A DNA stretch of 12,830 nucleotides from NCBI GenBank assembly GCA_003478935.1, contig QUFP01000065.1:1-12830 (forward strand), written 5' to 3'. The stretch comes from Firmicutes bacterium AF25-13AC (GTDB taxonomy: Bacteria; Bacillota; Clostridia; Lachnospirales; Lachnospiraceae). The translations under genes were made by a program, and so were the position numbers. Positions within the stretch are counted from its first letter, which is position 1. Every line of letters begins with the position of its first letter. A model generated the notes under the pieces. It saw only the letters and a program-made list of their open reading frames with translations, was not told the DNA's origin and searched no databases. Shown one piece after another: positions 1-5,659 of the stretch.

Positions 1-19
1 AGTTTAGCCTAAACTTTTT
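1..19 (+). terminator. possible tail of an upstream rho-independent terminator
   Basis: AGTTTA (1-6) and TAAACT (10-15) are perfect reverse complements around a three-base GCC loop, and five T follow (15-19). This is the shape of the end of an intrinsic terminator whose stem may continue upstream of the window. The stem as seen is short and AT-rich, so it is weak evidence. The 11-mer AACTTTTTAGA occurs at 12-22 and again at 26-36. A terminator for a preceding operon would fit the new promoter at 134-162. Confidence 0.3.
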
Positions 20-133
20 AGACTGAACTTTTTAGAGCATTATCATTTGTCGAGGCTATTATCTCAAAAAATGAGGTCACTGTCTACGCATCCACTATTG
101 AGCGTTTACGTTGTATTTTGGCAAAAATGGTTC

Positions 134-162
134 TTGACTTGTTTGTAAGAATGTAGGATAAT
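134..162 (+). promoter_or_regulatory. sigma-A-type promoter for the polysaccharide operon
   Basis: TTGACT at 134-139 matches the -35 consensus TTGACA at five of six bases. GATAAT at 157-162 matches the -10 TATAAT at five of six. The spacer is exactly 17 bases. Transcription would begin near 168-171, giving an untranslated leader of about 100 bases before the ATG at 269. It is the best promoter seen in the window and lies upstream of the first gene, so it probably drives the cluster. It is recognised by pattern only. Confidence 0.7.
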
Positions 163-197
163 AATAGACAAGTAAAAAATATTAGACTTCGAGGAAG

Positions 198-245
198 ACA
201 GCCGCAGAATCACTCTCGAGTTTCCGGGGGGGGTACTGCGGCTGT
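198..245 (+). promoter_or_regulatory. leader hairpin with G8 tract in its loop
   Basis: ACAGCCGCAG (198-207) and CTGCGGCTGT (236-245) form a perfect 10-bp GC-rich inverted repeat about 30 bases after the predicted transcription start. The 28-base loop carries CTCGAG and eight G in a row (226-233). No T-run follows, so it is not a simple terminator. The first gene's ribosome binding site (GGGAGG, 251-256) starts six bases after the stem, so folding could limit ribosome access or serve as a binding site for a factor. Clostridial polysaccharide operons are known to use leader RNA hairpins with processive antiterminators of the LoaP type. Whether this is one is a guess. Confidence 0.5.
226..233 (+). 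repeat. G8 homopolymer in the operon leader
   Basis: This is a run of eight G between TTTCC and TACTGC, inside the loop of the leader hairpin. Long G runs stand out in this AT-leaning sequence. Length change here would alter the leader RNA or its loop but no reading frame. Confidence 0.85.
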
Positions 246-268
246 ATAAGGGAGGGCAAAAAGAAGTA

Positions 269-1300
269 ATGTACAGAAAAGAATCTGAAGGCTGGTTCAA
301 GCATATCGACTTTATTCTGATTGATATGATTTGTCTGCAGGTGGCTTTTTATCTGGCCTATGTATTAAAGGGATTGGGAGTAAATCCGTATGCAGATCTT
401 GTATACCGTAATATGGCGATGGTGCTAGAGTTTGCCGATTTGGCAGCAATGTTTATGCTCGATACACTCACACATGTGACACTGAGAGGGCGTTACAGAG
501 AATTGATTGCGACAGCTGGAAATGTGTTGGCAGTCGGCTTGATTGGCAGTGCCTATCTGTTCTTTATGCAGGAGGGTGCAGCATTCTCTAGACTGATGTT
601 TGGTATTGCACTAGTTCTTTACTTTGTGTTCGCATATGCGTCTAGATTTGCATGGAAGAAAGTACTAGCAAGCGGTAAGTGGGAGCGAAACTGTCGGTCA
701 CTACTGATTGTTACGACAAAGGCAGAGGCACAGAAGGTTATTGAGACTGTTCAGGCTAACAATTACGGTAAGTTTTTGTTGAGTGGTTTGGTGATTGTCG
801 ATGCAGACATGGCGGGGCAGAGTATTGCCGGCGTGAAGGTAGTGGCAAACAGTGAAGATGCTCCGATGTATGTGTGTCAACAATGGATTGATGAGGTGTT
901 GGTTGTTGTACCAGATGAAGCTCCGTATCCAGAAGAGTTAATCAAGAAAATGGAAGAGACTGGTGTGACCATTCACTTGAAGATGTCTAAGATTGCAGAT
1001 GCAGAGGACAGACGCCAGTTTGTTGAGAAGGTTGGTTCTTATACCGTATTGACGACCAGTCTAAACTATGCATCCGCAAAGCAGCTTTTGTTTAAGAGAG
1101 TGATGGATATCGCTGGCGGTCTTGTTGGATGCTTATTAACCTGTATCATCTTTATCTTTATTGCACCGATTATTTACATTAGTTCTCCGGGACCGATTTT
1201 CTTCTCTCAGGAGAGAATTGGTAAGAATGGTAAGAAGTTTAAGATTTACAAGTTCAGAAGCATGTACATGGATGCAGAGCCAGAAAGGCGGAGCTTATGA
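269..1300 (+). CDS. polyprenyl-phosphate sugar-1-phosphate transferase, N-terminal part (frameshifted)
   Basis: This is the initiating enzyme of polymer assembly (WbaP/CpsE-type bacterial sugar transferase). Such enzymes move a sugar-1-phosphate from a UDP-sugar to undecaprenyl phosphate at the inner face of the membrane. Four hydrophobic segments lie at about residues 12-33, 48-68, 82-101 and 106-125. A soluble Rossmann-like domain (about 140-240) follows, then a membrane hairpin at about 282-305. The catalytic domain begins with [14 protein letters not shown] (305-318) and YKFRSM (327-332). The frame then breaks: after MDAE the sequence reads PERRSL and stops, while the -1 frame gives RKAELMKQN, the normal continuation. 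One base is missing near 1277-1282 (GAGCC where GAGGCC would restore frame). Repaired length is about 483 residues, normal for the family. The start ATG follows GGGAGG at 251-256. The sugar donor cannot be told from sequence. Confidence 0.9.
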   Translation: MYRKESEGWFKHIDFILIDMICLQVAFYLAYVLKGLGVNPYADLVYRNMAMVLEFADLAAMFMLDTLTHVTLRGRYRELIATAGNVLAVGLIGSAYLFFMQEGAAFSRLMFGIALVLYFVFAYASRFAWKKVLASGKWERNCRSLLIVTTKAEAQKVIETVQANNYGKFLLSGLVIVDADMAGQSIAGVKVVANSEDAPMYVCQQWIDEVLVVVPDEAPYPEELIKKMEETGVTIHLKMSKIADAEDRRQFVEKVGSYTVLTTSLNYASAKQLLFKRVMDIAGGLVGCLLTCIIFIFIAPIIYISSPGPIFFSQERIGKNGKKFKIYKFRSMYMDAEPERRSL

Positions 1301-1719
1301 AGCAAAACCGTGTAGCAGATGGAAAGATGTTTAAGCTTGATTTTGATCCGCGTGTCATTGGCAATAAGATCTTGCCGGACGGCACCAAGAAGACTGGCAT
1401 CGGTAATTTTATTCGAGTGACGAGCTTGGATGAGTTTCCGCAGTTCTTTAACGTGTTGAAGGGCGATATGAGTATCGTTGGTACGCGTCCACCGCTGCCG
1501 GGTGAGGTATCTGAGTATGAGCTTCACCACAGAGCAAGACTTGCAATTAAGCCTGGTATCACCGGTATGTGGCAGGTTAGTGGTCGAAGTGATATCACAG
1601 ACTTCGAGGAAGTTGTAAGACTCGATACAAAGTATATTAGAGAGTGGAGTCCTGCACTTGATATTAAGATCTTGTTTAAGACGGTGAAGACCGTGTTAGG
1701 CAAAGAGGGATCGATGTAA
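1297..1719 (+). CDS. polyprenyl-phosphate sugar-1-phosphate transferase, C-terminal catalytic part
   Basis: This is the rest of the transferase started at 269, in the next frame and overlapping its stop by four bases. Homologous sequence actually begins upstream of this ATG, at about 1282. It carries the conserved catalytic-domain stretches: [11 protein letters not shown], the GIGNFIR block, [26 protein letters not shown], and near the end the [14 protein letters not shown] block and [10 protein letters not shown]. It ends with the family's usual short hydrophobic tail, so the C-terminus is intact. Alone this 140-residue piece lacks the membrane hairpin and the SSPGP region and would not be expected to work. 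If the indel is an artefact the gene is whole; if real, polymer initiation would need another transferase. Confidence 0.9.
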   Translation: MKQNRVADGKMFKLDFDPRVIGNKILPDGTKKTGIGNFIRVTSLDEFPQFFNVLKGDMSIVGTRPPLPGEVSEYELHHRARLAIKPGITGMWQVSGRSDITDFEEVVRLDTKYIREWSPALDIKILFKTVKTVLGKEGSM

Positions 1720-1830
1720 AGGTGAGCAATTAGTCGAAGCCAAAGCGTAAGCGAAGGCGAAGATGAACAAATGAAAAGAATTAACCAGAGAGAAATCGTC
1801 GCGTTGTCGCGTTTCTTTAGGTTGAGGAAC

Positions 1831-1884
1831 ATAGTGCTTCGCTAGCCCACATGAATGAAGGTGGGATGGCGAAGCGCTATTTTT
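1831..1884 (+). terminator. strong intrinsic terminator-like hairpin inside the cluster
   Basis: The arm 1831-1850 pairs with 1861-1880 in 19 of 20 positions (two G-T pairs, one G-A mismatch) around a ten-base loop. The arm reads ATAGTGCTTCGC outward and closes with CCCAC/GTGGG. It runs directly into five T (1880-1884). The reverse strand lacks a T-run after the hairpin, so it would act only on + strand transcription. It separates the first gene from the rest, which suggests attenuation: most transcripts could stop here unless read through. An alternative is a dispersed palindromic repeat of the genome. Confidence 0.65.
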
Positions 1885-1894
1885 GTGAGAAGAA

Positions 1895-1922
1895 GTAAGA
1901 AAGAAAAAGTAAGAAAGAAAAA
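1895..1922 (+). repeat. purine-rich 14-bp tandem duplication
   Basis: GTAAGAAAGAAAAA occurs twice head to tail (1895-1908 and 1909-1922), between the hairpin at 1831-1884 and the start codon at 1944. It is all purine except one T per copy. It stretches the spacer between terminator and gene and may enhance ribosome loading through its G/A content, or it is simply a slippage product. Confidence 0.8.
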
Positions 1923-1943
1923 GATAGAAGTTGAGGACATTTT

Positions 1944-2180
1944 ATGAAAGGAAAACTTGCAATTGCAATGTTTGGCCAGAAACGTCTTTCGAGAGAAGGC
2001 GGAATTGAAATTGTCGTAAAAGAGCTTTGCACCAGAATGACACAAAATGGTTACAAGGTTACTTGCTACAATCGATCGGGTCATCATGTAAGTGGTGCAG
2101 AGTACGACAGAAAAACTGAATATGAAGGTATTTGTCAAAAGTATGTCCCGACGATTGAAAAAAAGGACTTGCAGCTGTGA
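1944..2180 (+). CDS. GT4 glycosyltransferase, N-terminal part (frameshifted)
   Basis: This is the amino end of a GT-B fold, family 4 glycosyltransferase, a cytoplasmic or membrane-associated enzyme adding one sugar to the lipid-linked chain. It starts MKGKLAIAMFGQKRL, then shows the glycine loop (REGGIEIVVKEL) that sits near the donor phosphate. The start ATG follows TTGAGGACATTTT (1931-1943), a modest ribosome site. The frame breaks in a run of seven A (2158-2164). As read, it gives IEKKDLQL and a stop. With eight A it would give IEKKGLAAVSSSFF and join the next frame smoothly. Repaired length is 373 residues, typical for the family. Confidence 0.85.
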   Translation: MKGKLAIAMFGQKRLSREGGIEIVVKELCTRMTQNGYKVTCYNRSGHHVSGAEYDRKTEYEGICQKYVPTIEKKDLQL

Positions 2181-3064
2181 GTTCTTCTTTTTTTGCGGCT
2201 CTCTATAGTGCTTTTGGAAAATACGATGTGGTACATATTCATGCGGAAGGTCCAGCCTTTTTTGCATGGCTACCAAAGCTATTTGGTAAGAGAGTCATTG
2301 TTACGATTCACGGTATTGACTGGCAGCGTGAAAAATGGAAGTCTGGATTTGGATCTAAGTTTATCCGTCAGGGCGAGAAGAATGCTGTGAAATATGCAGA
2401 TGAGATCATTGTGCTAAGTAAAGGCGTTCAGGACTATTTTAAGAACACCTACGGACGCGAGACACGGTTTATTCCAAATGGAGTAAACAGACCAAGCATT
2501 CGAAAGGCCAAGCTGATTACAGAGCAGTATGGATTAACGAAGGATTCTTATGTTTTGTTCTTGGGGCGTGTCGTTCCAGAGAAGGGAATCCGCTATCTGG
2601 TGGAAGCATTTAAAGATGTAAAGACAGATAAAAAACTGATCATAGCTGGTGGATCTAGCGATACCGATTCTTTTATGAAAGAAGTAAAAGAGCTGGCGAA
2701 GGATGATGATAGAATCACCTTTACAGGCTTTGTTCAGGAGCAGCTGTTGGATGAATTGTATAGCAATTCTTATATCTACACGCTTCCTTCTGATTTGGAG
2801 GGAATGCCGTTAAGCCTTCTTGAAGCGATGAGCTATGGAAATTGCTGTCTAGTTTCCAATATCCCTGAGTGTGCTGAGGTGGTGGAAGACAAGGCAGTGA
2901 TTTTTGAGAAGGCAAATGTGGATGATTTGAGAGAAAAGCTGCAAGCGCTTTGCGATCATCCAGAAAAGGTAGCTGAGTATAAGGCGCAGGCAGCAGATTT
3001 TATCTGTAAAAAGTACAATTGGGATGAAGTGGTAAAGAGGACAGTAGAGCTGTATGGGAGATAA
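2177..3064 (+). CDS. GT4 glycosyltransferase, main part
   Basis: This continues the gene begun at 1944; homologous sequence starts at about 2159, upstream of the GTG at 2177. It has VVHIHAEGPAFF and VTIHGIDWQREKW in the N-terminal lobe, FIPNGVNRP at the linker, and FLGRVVPEKGIRYLVEAF opening the nucleotide-sugar lobe. Further on are FTGFVQEQLLDELY and SDLEGMPLSLLEAMSYG, with the paired acidic residues E-x7-E of GT4 enzymes. It ends with the usual YNWDEVVKRTVELY helix. The GIDWQREKW pattern is typical of a GT4 group common in capsule loci; donor and acceptor cannot be assigned. If the A7 slip is real, this piece lacks the glycine loop and should be inactive. Confidence 0.9.
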   Translation: MSSSFFAALYSAFGKYDVVHIHAEGPAFFAWLPKLFGKRVIVTIHGIDWQREKWKSGFGSKFIRQGEKNAVKYADEIIVLSKGVQDYFKNTYGRETRFIPNGVNRPSIRKAKLITEQYGLTKDSYVLFLGRVVPEKGIRYLVEAFKDVKTDKKLIIAGGSSDTDSFMKEVKELAKDDDRITFTGFVQEQLLDELYSNSYIYTLPSDLEGMPLSLLEAMSYGNCCLVSNIPECAEVVEDKAVIFEKANVDDLREKLQALCDHPEKVAEYKAQAADFICKKYNWDEVVKRTVELYGR

Positions 3065-3070
3065 GAGAAG

Positions 3071-3183
3071 ATGAAGGTGTTGATGATTAATAATCTCCTC
3101 TAACCGAACGCAGGTGGTGAGATGTACATAGTGAAAATTCCGAAAAAGTAGCGTATTTACGGAACTTTTTGAGAGATGGATAG
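3071..3183 (+). pseudogene. decayed start of another GT4 glycosyltransferase
   Basis: After GGGAGATAAGAG, an ATG at 3071 opens MKVLMINNLL, then a TAA stop (3101-3103), then in the same frame PNAGGEMYIVKI before a TAG at 3149. This lines up with the N-terminus of the intact GT4 at 8678 (MRILLVNYRYFISGGPEKYM), with the stop where an aromatic residue would sit (TAT to TAA is one base). A further coding-like scrap, SEKVAYLRNFLRDG, appears in another frame at 3139-3180. The remainder of the gene is missing. I read it as a dead and mostly deleted glycosyltransferase; the assignment rests on about 20 residues. Confidence 0.55.
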
Positions 3184-3235
3184 AGCTGCGAGTGCAGTTT
3201 TTATCTCGCTCCCTAGGTTCAGTAACAGCAGATGA

Positions 3236-3364
3236 TTTTATCATAAGAACTTTCAGTATCACTACCTGCGTTTGTATGGAGCACTCTGGTTTATGAACAA
3301 TACATTGGAAGTGCTTCATCTGAACAGAGGTAGTGAAATAGAACATAAAAGGGAAAATACATGA
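3236..3364 (+). pseudogene. C-terminal fragment of an unidentified lost gene
   Basis: An open stretch of 42 codons with no start runs from after a TGA at 3233 to a TGA at 3362-3364. It begins FYHKNFQYHYLRLYGALWFM and is rich in aromatic residues. Its stop overlaps the acyltransferase start as ATGA, the arrangement of translationally coupled genes. It therefore looks like the true 3' end of a gene that once preceded the acyltransferase. I do not recognise the family. The interval between it and the GT4 remnant (about 3184-3232) shows nothing coherent. Confidence 0.4.
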
Positions 3365-3960
3365 CTAAACAGATTGCGGTAAAAACAAGAGAAAAGTGGG
3401 TCGATGATGTAAAAGTCATCGCCTGCATACTGGTGGTATTGGGTCATTTCTTTCAGAGCATGACGAAGGCGAATATCTTGCCGGAGAATGACTTGTATAA
3501 GTGGTTCAATACGACAATCTATTATTTCCATGTGCCGCTGTTCTTTATCTGTAGCGGATACCTTTATCAGAAGTACAGCAAGGTAAACAGTGTGGACAGC
3601 TGGTACAGGAATGTGGCTAAAAAGGCATTGGCACTCGGCGTGCCTTATGTGATCTTTTCTATAGCTACTTGGGTGTTGAAAAAGGCATTTTCGGGTAGTG
3701 TGAACAATCAAATTGGTGGATTAGGAGATATCCTGTTATTTCATCCTGCTTCGCCATACTGGTATATGTATGCATTGTTCTTTATTTTCCTTCTTACACC
3801 AACTTTTAAAAGCGTAAAGATGGCTGTAGGAGGCTTAATTGTAGCAATAGCTATGAAAACCATTGCATTGAATGGGGGGGGGGTACGGCGTTTATGCAGT
3901 ATCAACAGTTCTCTCAAACGAAATCTGGTTTGTGCTCGGTATGAGCATTTGTGTATTTAA
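3361..3960 (+). CDS. acyltransferase family 3 membrane protein, N-terminal part (frameshifted at G10)
   Basis: This is an OafA/WecH/YeiG-like integral membrane acyltransferase, which commonly O-acetylates surface polysaccharides. The start (ATGA overlap with the preceding stop, AAAGGGA just upstream) opens MTKQIAVKTREKWVDDVKVIACILVVLGHFF, with the family's histidine near residue 29. It is followed by YFHVPLFFICSGYLY and WYMYALFFIFLLTP, both standard family stretches. The coding sequence is good to ALN at about residue 171, then meets ten G (3874-3883). In this frame it continues GGGVRRLCS and runs to a meaningless tail with a stop at 3958-3960. With nine G it would read NGGGYGVYAVSTVLSNEIW and stay in frame. 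Repaired length is 334 residues, normal for the family. Confidence 0.85.
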   Translation: MTKQIAVKTREKWVDDVKVIACILVVLGHFFQSMTKANILPENDLYKWFNTTIYYFHVPLFFICSGYLYQKYSKVNSVDSWYRNVAKKALALGVPYVIFSIATWVLKKAFSGSVNNQIGGLGDILLFHPASPYWYMYALFFIFLLTPTFKSVKMAVGGLIVAIAMKTIALNGGGVRRLCSINSSLKRNLVCARYEHLCI

Positions 3961-4366
3961 TGTGCAGCTAAAAGGGAGAAGAATACAAGGAACTATATAC
4001 GGAGCCTTGTTTATGATTTTTAGTGTGGTGGTGTATAAGGCAAAAATTAGTGGCGGTGTGATTCCTTTCGCAATGGGATTGTTGGCTTGTGTAGCCGTCA
4101 TCCTGATGGTGGCGGGGGTTGAAAGAAGATTTGGTAGGGTCATGGATTTTCTTGCAAAATACACAATGCCGATTTTTCTGATGCATACGTTGTTTGCGGC
4201 ACCAATGAGATCAGTTTTGTTGAAGTTGGGTATCGGAAGCTTTGTGATCCATGTGGTGTTGGGACTAGGAATTAGCTTTGTAGGTCCGATTATTGCGGCT
4301 TGGATTATGAAGAAAACAAAGTGGTTGGAGTTCTTCCTGTATCCGAATAAATTTGTGAAGATATGA
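3872..4366 (+). CDS. acyltransferase family 3 membrane protein, C-terminal part
   Basis: This is the second half of the acyltransferase in the +1-shifted frame. It has hydrophobic segments around LSNEIWFVLGMSICVF, ALFMIFSVVVY, GLLACVAVILMV, TMPIFLMHTLFAAPM and the last helix VVLGLGISFVGPIIAAWIM. The TMPIFLMHT block is a usual late motif of the family. The start at 3872 is only the first ATG of the open frame (it overlaps the G-run) and has no ribosome site, so this is unlikely to be an independent gene. It stops at 4364-4366. Confidence 0.8.
   Translation: MGGGYGVYAVSTVLSNEIWFVLGMSICVFNVQLKGRRIQGTIYGALFMIFSVVVYKAKISGGVIPFAMGLLACVAVILMVAGVERRFGRVMDFLAKYTMPIFLMHTLFAAPMRSVLLKLGIGSFVIHVVLGLGISFVGPIIAAWIMKKTKWLEFFLYPNKFVKI
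3874..3883 (+). repeat. G10 homopolymer within the acyltransferase gene
   Basis: Ten consecutive G lie between AAT and TACGGC. The flanking reading frames are joined only if the run has nine (or twelve) G, so the tract decides whether full-length acyltransferase is made. The tract would encode three glycines in a loop between membrane segments, where length change is easily tolerated. Confidence 0.85.
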
Positions 4367-4383
4367 AATTGAGGAGTAAAAAT

Positions 4384-5433
4384 ATGAGCACAGTAACTTT
4401 AGATAAAAAAACAATTTTAGTCACAGGAGCGGCGGGCTTTATAGGATCCAACCTTGTGAAACGAATCTATCAGGAAGCGCCTTCCGCTACGGTTATCGGC
4501 ATCGACAACATGAATGCCTACTATGACGTAGCACTAAAGGAGTTCCGTCTGAACGAGCTGGCCAAGTATCCCACATTTACTTTTGTCAAAGGCAATATAG
4601 CTGATAAGGCACTGATCACTGAGCTGTTCGAGAAGTACAAGCCATCTGTGGTCGTTAACCTTGCGGCACAGGCTGGTGTGCGCTATTCGATTACCAATCC
4701 AGATGCGTATGTGGAATCTAATTTGGTTGGCTTTTTTAATATTCTGGAGGCTTGCCGTTACTGTGAGACATTGGAGCATCTAGTATATGCTTCTTCTTCA
4801 TCTGTATATGGTTCTAATAAGAAGGTTCCGTACAGCACAGATGATAAGGTAGACAATCCGGTTTCTTTATATGCTGCAACTAAGAAATCAAACGAGCTGA
4901 TGGCTCATGCTTACTCTAAATTATATAATATCCCATCCACTGGTCTACGTTTCTTTACTGTGTACGGTCCGGCTGGTCGCCCAGATATGGCATATTTTGG
5001 CTTTACCAATAAGTTGGTGAAGGGAGAGACAATCAAGATCTTCAACTATGGCAATTGTAAGCGTGATTTCACCTATGTGGATGACATAGTTGAAGGTGTT
5101 GTCCGTGTCATGAAGAAAGCGCCAGATAAGAAGAATGGTGAAGATGGTTTGCCAATTCCACCGTATGCAGTTTATAACATCGGTAATCAGAATCCAGAGA
5201 ATCTGTTAGACTTTGTTCAGATCTTGAGCGAGGAATTGGTAAGAGCAGGTGTTTTGCCAGAGGATTATGATTTTGAAGCTCATAAAGAATTGGTTCCGAT
5301 GCAGCCAGGCGATGTTCCAGTAACCTATGCAGATACCAGTGCGCTAGAGCGTGATTTTGGATATAAGCCAAGTACCAGTTTGCGAGATGGATTGAGAAAA
5401 TTCGCAGAGTGGTATGCAGAGGTTTACAAATAA
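4384..5433 (+). CDS. UDP-glucuronate 4-epimerase (NAD-dependent)
   Basis: This enzyme interconverts UDP-glucuronate and UDP-galacturonate in the cytoplasm, supplying an acidic sugar for the polymer. It is a short-chain dehydrogenase-type protein: TGAAGFIGSNL (14-24) binds NAD, ASSSSVYG (136-143) and the catalytic YAATK (163-167) follow. VYGPAGRPDMAYF (193-205) and GNCKRDFTYVDDIVEG (223-238) are the blocks that set glucuronate 4-epimerases apart from ordinary GalE. I choose the ATG at 4384 because TTGAGGAG sits at 4369-4376; an in-frame ATG at 4363 would add seven residues but overlaps the previous gene and lacks such a site. Length is 349, usual for the family. It works with the dehydrogenase at 7423, which makes its substrate. 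The exact substrate is inferred from motifs. Confidence 0.9.
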   Translation: MSTVTLDKKTILVTGAAGFIGSNLVKRIYQEAPSATVIGIDNMNAYYDVALKEFRLNELAKYPTFTFVKGNIADKALITELFEKYKPSVVVNLAAQAGVRYSITNPDAYVESNLVGFFNILEACRYCETLEHLVYASSSSVYGSNKKVPYSTDDKVDNPVSLYAATKKSNELMAHAYSKLYNIPSTGLRFFTVYGPAGRPDMAYFGFTNKLVKGETIKIFNYGNCKRDFTYVDDIVEGVVRVMKKAPDKKNGEDGLPIPPYAVYNIGNQNPENLLDFVQILSEELVRAGVLPEDYDFEAHKELVPMQPGDVPVTYADTSALERDFGYKPSTSLRDGLRKFAEWYAEVYK

Positions 5434-5464
5434 ATGCAATAAATATAGATAGGAAAATGTACTC

Positions 5465-5659
5465 ATGAAGTGTATTGAGGTTTACAAGAATATATACCAT
5501 CAAGAACCATTTGATGTGGCCTTTTGTCCATATCGAATCAGTCCATTAGGTGCTCATATTGATCATCAGTATGGAAAGATTAATGGTCTTGCAATTGATA
5601 AAGGCATCCACATGCATATCATCCAAAGCAGAATGGTGTTGTGGAATTACAGTCACTGA
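5465..5659 (+). CDS. galacturonokinase-like GHMP kinase, N-terminal part (frameshifted)
   Basis: This is the amino end of a galactokinase-related kinase. YRISPLGAHIDHQYG (residues 23-37) replaces the galactokinase signature (GEHTDY type) with the GAHIDHQ form that I recall from plant galacturonokinase; this is memory, not an alignment. It is in frame to about HMHII (5620), then shifts. As read it ends SRMVLWNYSH and a stop, while the other frame reads PKQNGVVELQS from 5623 on, the expected continuation. One base is missing between roughly 5611 and 5623, where there is no long homopolymer. It starts at an ATG after TAGGAAAA, 31 bases from the epimerase stop. Confidence 0.8.
   Translation: MKCIEVYKNIYHQEPFDVAFCPYRISPLGAHIDHQYGKINGLAIDKGIHMHIIQSRMVLWNYSH

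Noticed and set aside
198..245. Leader inverted repeat as recombinase sites of an invertible promoter.
   Set aside because: The promoter lies outside the repeats, the arms are only 10 bp, and the enclosed 28 bases hold no promoter; no recombinase gene is in the window.
106..300. Minus-strand open frame across the promoter and leader.
   Set aside because: No family resemblance, no ribosome site, and it covers the promoter, hairpin and start of a real gene.
184..1612. The 14-mer AGACTTCGAGGAAG occurs in the leader (184-197) and inside the sugar transferase gene (1599-1612).
   Set aside because: One such match in 12.8 kb is about what chance allows, and one copy is within a conserved coding region.
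3186..3202. Short hairpin CTGC-GAGT-GCAG followed by T5 in the remnant region as a terminator.
   Set aside because: The stem is four to six pairs with a wobble, too weak to support, and it lies in decayed coding sequence.
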